Origin: Ichthyophthirius multifiliis
Lineage: Eukaryota; Ciliophora; Oligohymenophorea; Hymenostomatida
Direction of reading: 5' to 3'
Length of the DNA stretch: 20,633 bases
NCBI RefSeq assembly: GCF_000220395.1
Contig: NW_004086007.1
Coordinates: forward strand, 1-20,633
Positions within the stretch are counted from its first letter, which is position 1. Each line of letters begins with the position of its first letter. Shown here in pieces: positions 1-12,350 of this stretch. The notes under the pieces were generated by a model that was given only the letters and a program-made list of their open reading frames with translations, made no database searches and was not told the DNA's origin. The position numbers were made by a program, and so were the translations under genes.

Positions 1-1328
1 ATATTAAAATTAAATATAAAATTTTATTAATTTATTTTTAAATTAATATTTTTAAAAACATAGCAATCTATAAAATAAAAAATAATTCTATTTATTATTT
101 AAATTAATTTAATATAAAAAGAAAAAACAAGTATAATATGATTGATATAATATGCATTTTTAATCATGAAATTTAATTATCTATAAAAAAATATTTAAAG
201 TAATTAATAATTATAATAGATTAATATTATAATTTAAAATTTTATATAAAAATCTAAATAAAAAAAAAATCCTTATCAATAAATTAATAAAAAAGATATT
301 AAAAAAATAAAATTATAATGCATTTAAATCAAGTACTATTTAATTATTTTAAACGTATTATTTAAAATGTAAAAAAAATAAAATTAAATACTTATTAATT
401 TTTTAATATATATATATATAGTGTATTATTTTCAAAACATAAATAAAAAATAAATTAAAAGTGTATTTTAGAAACAAGATGAAAGAAGTATAAAATTTAT
501 ATAAGAATATAAAATTCTATATTTTTATAAAATAAGATATATTAAAATCAAAATTTTATTTTTAAATTAAATTAAAAAATAAAAAGATTTCTTAATTTAT
601 TTATAAACAATTATTTTTGTATAATAAACATAATTATTTTCATTTACTTTATAAATAAATATTTACATAATATAATTATAATATGTTATTCATTTATTTT
701 TAAATAAAATATTTTTTATAAACCATATTAATTTTATTACTAAAAAATAATAAATTAAACAAAAATCTATTTTTATATATTTTTAAACTAAATTAACCAA
801 ATTATATAAAAAAAAAACTAGTACAAAATTATTAATATAATACTAATATAATTTAAATTGCATTTTTTATAATATAATTTAAATATTTAAATATGAATTT
901 TTTCAATAATTAAAGAAATTATAAATAAATACTACAAATATCTAAAAGTAATAAATAAAGTAAAATAATATTTTTATCATCTAATAATATTAAATATTGA
1001 AAATATTATTTTATATTTTATTAAAATTTGTATTAATAATTTATACAAATATATTTATATTATATATGAAAATAAACCCATTAAATAATCTAAAAGCACA
1101 CAAACTTATAAAATAAAAATAATTTATGAATTCATATAAAAAAATACACAACTTTAAAAAATTAACAAAAAATATAAATTATTTCACTTATTAGAATATT
1201 ATAAAAATTAAAATTAACTTATATAAAAAAAATGTAAAAAATATAAAAAAATTAAAAAAAAAAAAATTTAAAAAGAGAAAAAAAAAGAAAAAAAAAAATA
1301 TTTAAAAAAACGATAATTAACTAAATAA
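1..1328. other. AT-rich non-coding region upstream of the coiled-coil gene
   Basis: This stretch is nearly pure A and T with scattered homopolymers and a short TA run near 409-420. Reading both strands with TGA as the only stop, I see no run with normal amino-acid composition and no recognisable domain. The last 100 bases (about 1220-1328) become strongly A-rich on the + strand, as is usual just upstream of starts in AT-rich ciliate genomes, so the promoter and 5' leader of the next gene probably lie here. No TATA element can be singled out in such sequence. No tRNA-like or rRNA-like segment was seen. Confidence 0.7.
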
Positions 1329-2380
1329 ATGGAAATCGAATAAAATTAAACAAAAACCATAATTATTCCATAAAAAAGTAAAAAAAGTCCATTAGATGTA
1401 GTATAGACTACATCTAGCATATTCCAAAAAAGAATAAGTTAATAATAAATAACTCCAAGTGAATCAGAGAGTGAAAGTGAAAGCTCAAATTACTAATCCG
1501 AAAAAAGAAGCTATAATTAATTAAGATATAATTCAGGAAAAAAGATAGAAGAATTAAAATAAATATAAAAAAGTACAAAAATAAAATTAAATATATAATA
1601 AACTAACTATGAGATACTTTTATTATAAATTTACGAATTTTTAAGTTTCTAAGCGAAAGTTTTTATTAATTTAGATATAAACTTATTAAATCAATTAACT
1701 TTAGATGAAGACTTTAATATTTTATATTTAAATTTTATCTAATTAAAAGAAGAATATGAATTATAATAAAAAAACAATTATAATGTAAAAAAAAAAAAAA
1801 AAATTGAACTTAAATATAACAAACAAACAAAAATAGAAATATATTAAAGAAAAAATTTTCTTAGGACAATATTTTATAGAAAAAATAATAGCATAATTTT
1901 ACGAAAACTTAAAGCAGTTTTCTTCAAATTATTTAGAAAATACTTTTTGTTAAACAGAAATAAATACTAAAAAAGACGAGTTACATGAATACTAAAAATA
2001 ATCTAATGATAATTTTAAAAATTATAACAATAATTAAAACGAATAGTATATAGATTATAAGTCTTAGATTTAAAAATTAACACAAGAAAATCAATATTTA
2101 GAAATGTCATTAAAAAATAAAGATATACTATTACTAAATTTACTTTAAGTTAAAAATTAATATGAGTTATAAGAAGCCAAAATATAGGAATTAACACAAA
2201 TTTTAATATAAAATAACATAAATATTGTATAAGATGACGTTCAATTAAATTAAGCTTTTTATGAAAGAAGTTAGTTGTTATCAAATTTAAATAAAATTTA
2301 AAAATAAAATTAAGTTTTATAAACATAAAATTAAGAACTAAAAAAATCGTAAAATAAAAAATAATATTAATTTTTAATTT

Positions 2381-2442
<62 letters not shown>

Positions 2443-3387
2443 AGAATTTAAATATTTTATGAATCTTAATAGAAATTTGAAAATAAATTAGAAATAGAAA
2501 TATAAAATAATAATTTTTTGAAAAAACTTGAAGAATTAGACAAAGAAGATTAAATTAAAAATTTTATAAATTAAATAAATACATTAAATTAATAAATTAT
2601 AGAATTAAAATCCTTAAATTAAGATAATATTATATAATAAGACATTATTTTATAATAGAATAGTATTGCAAGTAATTTAGAATAGGAATTTGAAGACTAA
2701 ATTAAATAATAACAAGAAAATTATAAAATAAGTATGATTTAGGCTAAATCCTCATTATTAGAAGAGAAAATTAAAAGTGAAAATGAAAAAGAATTTATTA
2801 ATTAAAAATTATTTAATTTAGAATAATAAAATGAATAATTATACATATAAAATGATTCATTAAATAATGAAAATTAAAGCTTTAAATCTACATATAAAAT
2901 CATAGAAAAATAATTAAAAGAGTATTATTATTATATTTTATTTTATTTTTACTTTTATTTAATAATAAATAGAGCTATTAAAGAAAGAGATAGTTTAAAA
3001 AAATATTAATTTGAAGTTTAAGAACAATAGAAAAAAATATATGAATTGGAAAAAATAATAACTATCTATGATTAATAATTAAAGTAAATAAATAAAGAAA
3101 AATAAGCATTTGAAGAAAAATATTAATTAATTTAAAATTCTTACAACTAAATATAAATTGAACTTAATAATAATATATAAGATAAATAGAAAAATAATGA
3201 TAATTTTGATTAAAATATTTAAATTGAATTAGATAATTAAATCATAAAAAACTAACAAATTTAAGAATAAAATTAAAAATATTAAAATGAGAATAATATA
3301 TTAAAAAATACTTGCAAAAATATTGAAAAATGCATAAAAGTTACAAAGAAAATATTCAAAAAAGAAAAAAAATAAAATAATAACTGA
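1329..3387 (+). CDS. Gln/Asn-rich coiled-coil protein of unknown function, four exons
   Basis: Reading TAA/TAG as Gln gives a 619-residue protein from ATG 1329 to TGA 3385-3387. Proposed exons are 1329-1784, 1837-2348, 2445-2921 and 2973-3387; introns of 52, 96 and 51 nt all begin GTA and end AG, and the phases agree. The first ~65 residues are low-complexity, with a Ser/Glu run (SESESESES) after a basic stretch. From about residue 150 to the end the protein is a long succession of heptad-like Leu/Ile positions amid Glu, Lys, Gln and Asn, so an extended coiled coil is expected. A few Lys/Cys residues and a basic patch (KKIFKKEKK) close the C terminus. There is no signal peptide or membrane segment. 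I do not recognise the family: a cytoskeletal or basal-body scaffold would be a guess. The third intron is in frame and stop-free, so its removal is inferred from its hydrophobic Tyr/Phe reading and its GTATT..TAG borders. Confidence 0.8.
1393..1416. repeat. Perfect 10-bp inverted repeat inside the coiled-coil gene
   Basis: TAGATGTAGT and ACTACATCTA flank the four bases ATAG. The hairpin lies about 65 bases into the coding region and reads Leu-Asp-Val-Val-Gln-Thr-Thr-Ser. Its arms contain G and C, so chance is a poorer explanation than for the many AT-only palindromes nearby. Confidence 0.75.
2389..2439. repeat. (TA)n microsatellite in intron 2 of the coiled-coil gene
   Basis: About 25 uninterrupted TA units fill the 3' half of the 96-nt intron 2349-2444. 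The acceptor ATAATAAG follows directly. Length differences between cell lines or assemblies are likely here. Confidence 0.9.
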
Positions 3388-3953
3388 TAATTTATTTATA
3401 TTAATTATAATTTATTTATTAATGGATGTTTTTTGTATGTATATTAAATATATTACTTTTTTTAATGTTTTTTATAATTTATATAAATTTATTTGAAACA
3501 AAAAAATTAAAATGATAATTGGTTTATTGCTTTATTAATAGAGTTTTAAAATACAAATTGCACATAAAAAAAATCAATTTTACATATAAATTCTGCTTTA
3601 TTGTTTTTTTTTAATCTCAATTCAATTTTAAAAATAAAATAAAAAAGAAGAAAAATAATTAATTTTGTCTTTGTATTTAATTGAGTTCTTAAATAAAATT
3701 TAAAAATAAATAAATAAAAACATAAAAAAATTAATATATATATTTAAAATTAAAAATTATTATTTTTTATGATAAACTTACGAGTTTTATGTATCATTTT
3801 TTATTATATTTTTTATATTTTTTTAATTTTTTATTTTTAAATTATTAAAAGTAAAATTAATTAAAACAAAATATATTTTTTACTTAAAAATAAATATCAA
3901 AATTAATATAAATAATTACATATATATTCATATAAAAATCATTATTATTTTAA
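3388..3953. other. Spacer between the coiled-coil gene and the IP3 receptor gene
   Basis: This is 566 bases of AT-rich DNA following a TGA stop and preceding the ATG of the IP3 receptor gene. It should hold the 3' end signals of the first gene and the promoter of the second. A short imperfect hairpin surrounds AAACTTACGAGTTT at about 3774-3787. No coding frame with sensible composition and no RNA gene was seen. Confidence 0.7.
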
Positions 3954-5334
3954 ATGAGAAATTATTCCCAAGATTATAGCTCGCTAGATAATATTTTAAT
4001 CTAACAAAATCAACGTTTTTCATTCTTAAGTTTAACACCTTAAAAATCCCAATAATCATTTAAAACTGCTGACAATATTAATAACAATAAAACAAACGCA
4101 AAAAAGCGATATAAAGCATAAAACTTCAAAAACCATAAAAGCTTAAACATGATGAATCCAATTGAAATACAAATGAAAGAATATATAAATGCCAACAATA
4201 AGTAATTAACATAATTAACCTAAAACCTCTCTATAGTAATTGAATCTTCGTAAAGCATAGAAGAATATGATACAATCCCTTTAAAATTTGGAAACATTAT
4301 ATCAATATCACAATACGGGGAAGATTAAAAATTTATAATATGTGATGGATTCATAAAACAAACGGCATATATGCAAAACTTACTTAGTACAAACGGATAA
4401 AGATTCGACAGATCATTATTTAGAATTTTGCCTTCTTTTATTTCTTCATAATAGTAGGAATTTTTAAACAATCTGAAGCAATAAGGGGAAGAAGAAAAAT
4501 AAATAAATAGAGAATTTTAAGACTAAATTATAAAGGAATATAAACATAATATAAATTTATATGAAAAAGTAATAGGCAAAGAAGTATAGTACAATTAGGA
4601 AGTTTAATTATTACATTTAGCCTCAAATTAATTTCTAGTATGTAATTTTATTGAATCTGAAACGGAAAGATCAAATTATAAAATTGAATTATAATAATTT
4701 TCTACAAAATTTACATAGTTTAAATTTATAAGAATTGTTGAAAATTCCAAAAATAATATTTAATAGTATAAAATATATATATATATTTATATATATATTT
4801 ATATATTTATATATATATATATTTATATATATATATTTATATACATATATTTATTTATTTTATATAAATAAAATTTTTATTTAGAAATATTTATTTGAAT
4901 GATCATTTATATATTGTATGTTCAATTAATCATTTAGGTAGAATTCCTTATATGCATATATCATAGAATATTTCAAGTAAAAAATATTCACTATAATAAT
5001 AATTAGGAGATGATGGATTTCCAATATTATTAAAATTGCCATCAAAATAATAAAATTTACTATACAATAGTCAATAAAATATTAATTTTTATTAAAATGA
5101 AGAAAAAAAAATTGGAATAAATATTAATATTGGAAGTAATCAAGTAAAAATTTCTTATATATATATATAAATAAAAAATTTTATATATTTAAAATAGGAA
5201 TAATAAAATAATAGCAACTAATTAATATATTTATAAAGTCCTATTTAAAGGAAAAGAAATTAATAATAATGTAATTAAATTGAAAATTAATAATAATAAT
5301 AATAATAATTATAATAATTATAATAATAATAATA

Positions 5335-5379
<45 letters not shown>

Positions 5380-8209
5380 TATAATAATAATTATAATAAC
5401 AGTAATTTTATTTAAAATAAGAACTTAACGTTTCTTTAGAAACAAAATCTAAATTGAAAATAAACCGATTTTCAAATTATATTTAAGATGATAATTATTT
5501 ATAATTCGGAGATGTAATTTGGCTTTAAAATATTTAATATGGAAGTATTTTAATAGTATGTAAATCAGACGACAATTATCAAGTATAAATAGAAAGAATG
5601 GTCTAAAAAGATTAATAATTTAACAAATTCGAAGGAAATACAAACGGAATGTGGGTCGTCGAAAATGCAAAATATCAAAAAGGCGGTATGGTTAAATGGA
5701 ACGATAAGTTTTATTTAAGAAACTTTTCTTGTCATAAATATTTATGTTTATTCAAGAATTCTTAAAATGTATTACATTTTTATTTAAGCCAATTTTCTGA
5801 TTAAGCTTTTTTATTTTAATTTACACAGCTTTTATTTTAATAATAATCCCATATTAATAAAGATTCTACTTTTTATATTTTATCGAATTTTCATAAAGGA
5901 TGGATTCATTTAAAATAATCAGAAGAGGAAAATTAAGAACTTAATAATAATGAATAAGAAGATGAAATTAAGGAGTAATTTCAAAAAGTTTTTGTTGAAA
6001 TTCGACAGCCTGCCGAAGATGACGCTTTTAAATTTTACAAAGCGACCCAAAGTGAAATATATGAGGCTAGTTTTTTAATTTCGACCTACATAATAATAGT
6101 TTCTGGAATTAAATTTTTATAATAAAAGAAGATTTTATATTAATAATTAAATGTCAATTAAATTTTAAGAATGTAAAAAAAATTAAAAACAATTAAAGTT
6201 TGTCTTTAGGACTTAGAAAAATTCTGTACGAATAAACTAATAAATAATATAAACTCGGAATGTGTATATGGAAAAATTAACCCTGGAAGATAAAAGTTAT
6301 TAAGAGAGTAATATTTTATTGATATTTTGTGTGATTTTCTCAGTGAATTAATGTAAGAAAGTGAACTTAAATAACTACAGAAAATACTTAGGAACGAAAA
6401 AAGGATTATCTTTTTAAAAAAAATTAAATTAATATTAAAAAGAAACCGAAATATATCTCTTAAATGTATCGAAATTTAATTAAAATAAGAACAGAATCTT
6501 CCAAAACTCCAATAAGATATTCTAAAATAAAAACACGAAATTTTAAAAATAGGCTATCTTTTATTATCACAAATGTGTTCCGAAAACAGTGAAAATTAGC
6601 GTTATTTTTACTCTAAGAAAATAAATATATTATAAAAACATATAAAATATTCTCCTGAAGCCCTATTTTCTATTAAAACCATAATTTTGAAAAACGAACA
6701 TATAATCCACAATATTTGCTAAGATATTCATTTCGCTGATAAATAATTTAGAAATCATAATCAAAAATAATTATAAAGTCTTGTTTTTTTTAATAATCCG
6801 GTTTTTTGTAATGAGATAAACGACTCGAATTTTCTCGTTTATATTATAAACCTTCTGAACTCCAAAAATATTAAAAAATACAAAAAAAAATTACATTTTT
6901 TAGATTTCTTCTAACACTTATGTTCTTATAATAATAAAGGAATTCAAGTAAATTAAGATATGATATATAAATTGGCAGAAAACGCAAAAAACTTCAAACA
7001 AAATATATTCCTGAAAATAAAAACAACAAAATATAATTAATTTATAGAATAAATAGAAGAAGAGTAAAAAGATCAAAAAAAACAACAAAATAATAAAATA
7101 AAAGAAGAAGAAAAAAAAGAAGAATAACCAATAATATTAAATCATTAATATTTTCCTAAATACCTCAAAACCCTCCCCAAAGACCTCCTATATATAATAA
7201 ATGAGATAAAATTATATAAAAACCTTTCTCTTTCCCGAAATTAAAATTGGACTAAAAAACTTTAATAAGAATTCCTTTTCGAAGATTTAACCCGTTTAAT
7301 ATTCGACCATAGGTTACATTTAGAACTACGATCTGCCCTTTGTGGCTTAATTCTGACTTTATATGTAGACTAGGAGCCTTTAAAAACTCAAAAAATTCCT
7401 TAAATATGTAGAGTTTATAAGTCCAAATTTTCCCGAAATTCCAAAAAAAAGAGTCGCAATGTAACCCAAATATGTAAGGAAAATCTTTCTTAATTTTAAT
7501 ATTTGATTTTAGATTGCTTATCACATATAGAAACTTTTTTGGTATAAAATTCACCAAAATGTATATCTCCTCAAAAGTCATAAAAATAAATGGCTTTAAA
7601 AAGAACATAAACTATTTTAGCAGATGATAAAAAAGAAAATATACTGAAAAATGTATTAAATAAAACATTATTTCATTAATAGTTTGCCTTGTATAGTTCA
7701 ATGTATTACATTAAACTAATCTATATAATTCTATTTTATGTACTTTTTAGACTCTTTTAGAATATGATCATATGAATTATGATTTGACAGAGTTCTTGAT
7801 TAATAAAAGAAATAAAAATTTTATTTTTAAAAAAAGAAACAAATCACTTATTTAATAATTTAATTAAGTTCTTGGTGTGACATCGAATATCATTAAAAAA
7901 AAAATATTAAAAAAGTAACCTAATTTAAAGAAAGTTAAGATTATAAAAAAATATTTTTGTAAAAAAACCCATTAGCAAATACTATTGTTGCACTTTTACA
8001 AATGGCGGTTTAAATAAAAGAAAAATAAGAAGAAAAAAAAATAGAAAACGAAACGAAAGCGGAAATATGTTAACTTATTATTTTCTTTTTTAATAAAAGA
8101 ATAGATTATTTAGTAGATAATTTTCTAACTTTTTTCGATTAAATAGGTATATATATAATATAAAATAAAAGAGATAAAATAAAATAATAAAAAAAAATTA
8201 TAGAAAAAA

Positions 8210-8261
<52 letters not shown>

Positions 8262-11200
8262 TACAAATATATATATATATAAAATAAATTTTAATTATAT
8301 AATAATAATATTAATATTAAAATAAAATTTGTATACTTATATATAATATAATAAATATATATATTATTATTATTATTAATATATATAATGATATAATTAT
8401 TATATTAATATAATAATTACAATTCAATTTTTTATTATAAAAAAAATAGGAAATTAAAATAAATTAAATGGCTTTGTATCAATTGAATAATAAAAAAACA
8501 TATATAAATGTGTTTTTTTGATAATTTTAATATTTAAAAAATTTTACCTGACATATTTAAAACAGGTGTATAAAAAATTGATAATAAATATTAATCTATA
8601 AATATTTAAAAAAACAATATATTTTTAAAAATAATTTAATTTTGTTTTAAATAAACTAAATATGGAATATATAATAAAATATAATTTTAAGATTTTACAG
8701 GCAATTAATTTCCTGATTTAGATAATATATTATAAAAAAAAAACAATAACACAAAGGTATTATAATATATATATATATATATATATTTTTAATTTTTTGA
8801 TTTTATTTCTTTTATTTTATTTTTATCTATTTTTTTTCATATTTTTTTATTATTAATTTATTTCATTTTTTATTTATTTAATTTAATATAATTTTCATAT
8901 TATTTTAATACATATTCTATTTTTTTATTATATTATAGTCTAAAAACTTTATATTGCCATCATTATTTATGATTTTTTATTTAACAAACGATAATAAACT
9001 TGAAGAAATTTTACTTGAAATAATACTTAAACTATTTTCTTAATAAAAAATATTTATTTAAAATCTCAAAACAATCTAAGTTTTATTCGATAAATCTGAA
9101 ATTCATCCTTATAAAGTAAAAAAATAAATTAATTTTAATATAATAAAAAAAAGCTATTATAAAATCGTATATTAAATCTCAAAAATTTCTCTGAAAATTT
9201 GTTTTGGCTAACAAAACTTGATTTTCAAGAAATCCAATAAACGCTTAACGACATCCATATGCTTTTTTTTAACAATTCTATAGTATAAAAAAATCAAGAT
9301 AATAAATAAATAATAATAATTCCATCAGACTTTTATCAAAATTACATAATAAAATATACCACATCATAATATAGTTTTACTAGTTATTAGACTTATATGT
9401 AATTCCTAGATCTTTATTTTACATAAATTGACAAAAATCGTTAAAAAACATTTTCTTTTTAAGAAGGCCATATCCCAATTATAAACTTAATAAAATAATG
9501 CTAAAATCATCTCACAAAATACTTAAAATAACAATAAAATATTAATAATTCTTTAAATATATAATCTTTATAAACTAAATAAATATAAATATTAGTTCTT
9601 TTAAGAACGCTTTATTAAATTTTGATTTGCTTTGCTGTACATAACGAGGAAAACTAATAAATTCTATAAAAATAAATTCCACTTTTTATGGATGAAATAG
9701 CCTTTGATTTTGGCTAAATAGACCTCTTGACTTCTATATATATTAATAATAAATTACTATGCGAGAGTTTCAGTGAAACCAATTTTAAATAAGTCCAAAA
9801 CTCAATAAATGAATACGGAAGACAACCTCGTTTTCTACAAATACTAAGTATAATTTAAAAAATTAAAATTTAAGAACAAAAAAAGGATTATTTTTTAACC
9901 GAAAACTAAATAAAAATCTTCAATTGGCTCCTTCCAAATCAATTTACTGAAAAAGAAGAATATAAAAAATACGATAAACTACTTTTCGGATAAACCGAAT
10001 ACAAAAAGCTATGCTTAAGGTTTGATCTTTCACTAGAATTAGAATTTTATAAAAATTCCTAAAATATAATCTTGAGTAATTTCTTGAAAAAAAGCACCTA
10101 AAATTTTAATTTTTAAATAGACATTCCTTTCCAATATCATGCTGTTTTAGTTGATCTTTTTCTATTATCTATATAAGGAGAGGAAGGTTTTTCTATTAAT
10201 GTTTAAAAGATTAAAAATGTTTTCCCTTTAGACTATGTTTTTTCTATTTTATGTGAAAAAGATGATTTATTAAATACACATAATGAAGAAGAAATATCAT
10301 AAAAAAATATGCTTTAAAATAATTAGTATTCTATTTTTTATGAAGATATATAATAAAATGAAGAAAATATTAATAATAATAGTTTTTAATTATTTTGTTC
10401 TTAATAATTACCATTTTATTTTTATTCTCGGATCTAAAAAATTACTAATAAAAATTAAGGTTTTTCGGTTCTGAAACCTAAAATTTTAGATTTAGTTACT
10501 AAAACATATTTTAATAAAAATCTTCCAATGATTGAAAGTATAACAAAATATAAGGAAATTCTAATTAAATTTCTTAAACAGGAAATAGAGAGATTTATTT
10601 TATTTTTTAAAAAAAACGCAACTTTACCTTCTTTATACTCTCAATTTTTCTTCAATTATTTTCTCCCTTTTTCCTAATCTTACCTCTTATATATTATAAA
10701 TAAAGAAGCTCCTTTACAAGAAGATAAAATATAACGAGAAGATTTCATTCTTCTAGAAACCTTGGCCATTACTATTACATAATAAGTACATAATGACTAC
10801 TTTTAATAAATATCATCTTTCATTTCATTAATAAATCCTTCTCTTAACTTTTAAATATAAAATAACTAAAACACATCTCTCTAAAAGCCTTATAATTTTT
10901 TCTCTAATATAAAAGAAATCCTCCCTGAAGAAATAACTAAAATTTACCAGATCCAACCAGTTGAAGTAACTAAAAATAAAAATAAAAAAAATAAAAAAAA
11001 AAATAGTACCTTAACGATATTTCTTCCAAAATAAATTATAAAACCTGGCTATCATCCCAAAACTACTAAATACTAATAGAATAATTAAGACTCTCTTCCT
11101 AAATAAAACTAATATAAAAATCCGAAACGCAAAAACTTGCTGAATCCATAAAGGAAATCGAAGATCTCTTTGAAAATAAAATTCTTTTTAAAAATTTCAT

Positions 11201-12283
11201 CCAGAAAATCATATAATACCTTTCTTAATCTCTAAAAAACAACACTAAAATTTCCACAATGATCTTCTATATAAAAATAATTTAAAAAATATTAAATATA
11301 TCGTAAAAAGAATCCAAATTATTTGATATGTAAAACCTCCTAGATACACTAGAAACCACTAAAATGGCATTAAATCTCCTTTGTGATATAAAATAAGGCT
11401 TTATGGAACATAAACTGGTCTTATAATTGATGAAATTAATGCTAAAAATGTTAAAAGGGGCTAATTTGAAGGTTTAAATGAGTTTTTTTGCTTTCTTTAC
11501 TAATTATATTAAAAGTGAATCCTTTTTTAGTATCTTTCATAATACGATTTTTCGAGAAATTGAGAAAATTAAATAATTATAAGAAGGTGAAGAAAACGAG
11601 GATAAAAATAGGAAAAAAAATAATTAATAAATAAAAAAAAAACAAAAAGTCGAAGAAATAAATCTCATTTTATTGCTTATTTAAAATCTATGTCAAGGAC
11701 ATAATTTAAATCTATAAAATTACTTCAGAAATTAAACTAATAGTAGAAATTCTTACGATATAATAGGTCTTTTGATTGAATTATTAGACTTTTTAACCTT
11801 AAATAGTGTATAAATATTTTTTTAAAAGGCTATTTTATGTCTAGATACATTAATTATGTTAGTATAAGGGCCTTGCAATTAAAATTAAGAAAAGATTATT
11901 GATTCTAAGTTCTTAGATATTGCTTAAAGAATTTTAAAAGTTAATAAATAAATACTTAAAAAAAGTTCTTAAAATAATGACATAAATAATATTAATATAA
12001 AAAATACTAATAATTTTAAAGATGTAAATATTTATTTAAATAATAATTAAAATAATATATTGAACGAAAAAATGCATATTTGGTAATAAGAAAAAATAAA
12101 ATATAAAATAATGGTTTTAATAAACTCTCTTTTAGAATGTAATTCAGGTGATTTAGTTATAAAAAGAATTATGAGAACTCTCCCTTTAGCAACACTTAAG
12201 AATAATATTTCGCTTATTTATAAAAGATATACAGAATAATATGGAAATACTTATGCAATTGAAAGTTTAGGTCATGTAAAATC

Positions 12284-12350
<67 letters not shown>

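Noticed and set aside
7252-7608. Open frame of 118 codons on the minus strand
   Set aside because: It lies antisense to the RIH region of the IP3 receptor (exon 3), whose plus-strand reading is strongly conserved; the minus reading has no recognisable domain.
7653-7750. Alternative intron 3 of the IP3 receptor (phase 0, ending TTTTTAG)
   Set aside because: It opens into a frame (EYDHMNYDLTEFL) that does not reach the conserved block KKKQITYLIIQLSSW, whereas 7691-7790 joins in phase to that block.
10283-10474. Open frame of 63 codons on the plus strand
   Set aside because: It is another register of exon 7 of the IP3 receptor. The conserved register reads through with TAA/TAG as Gln, and this one gives only a Lys/Ile/Phe string.
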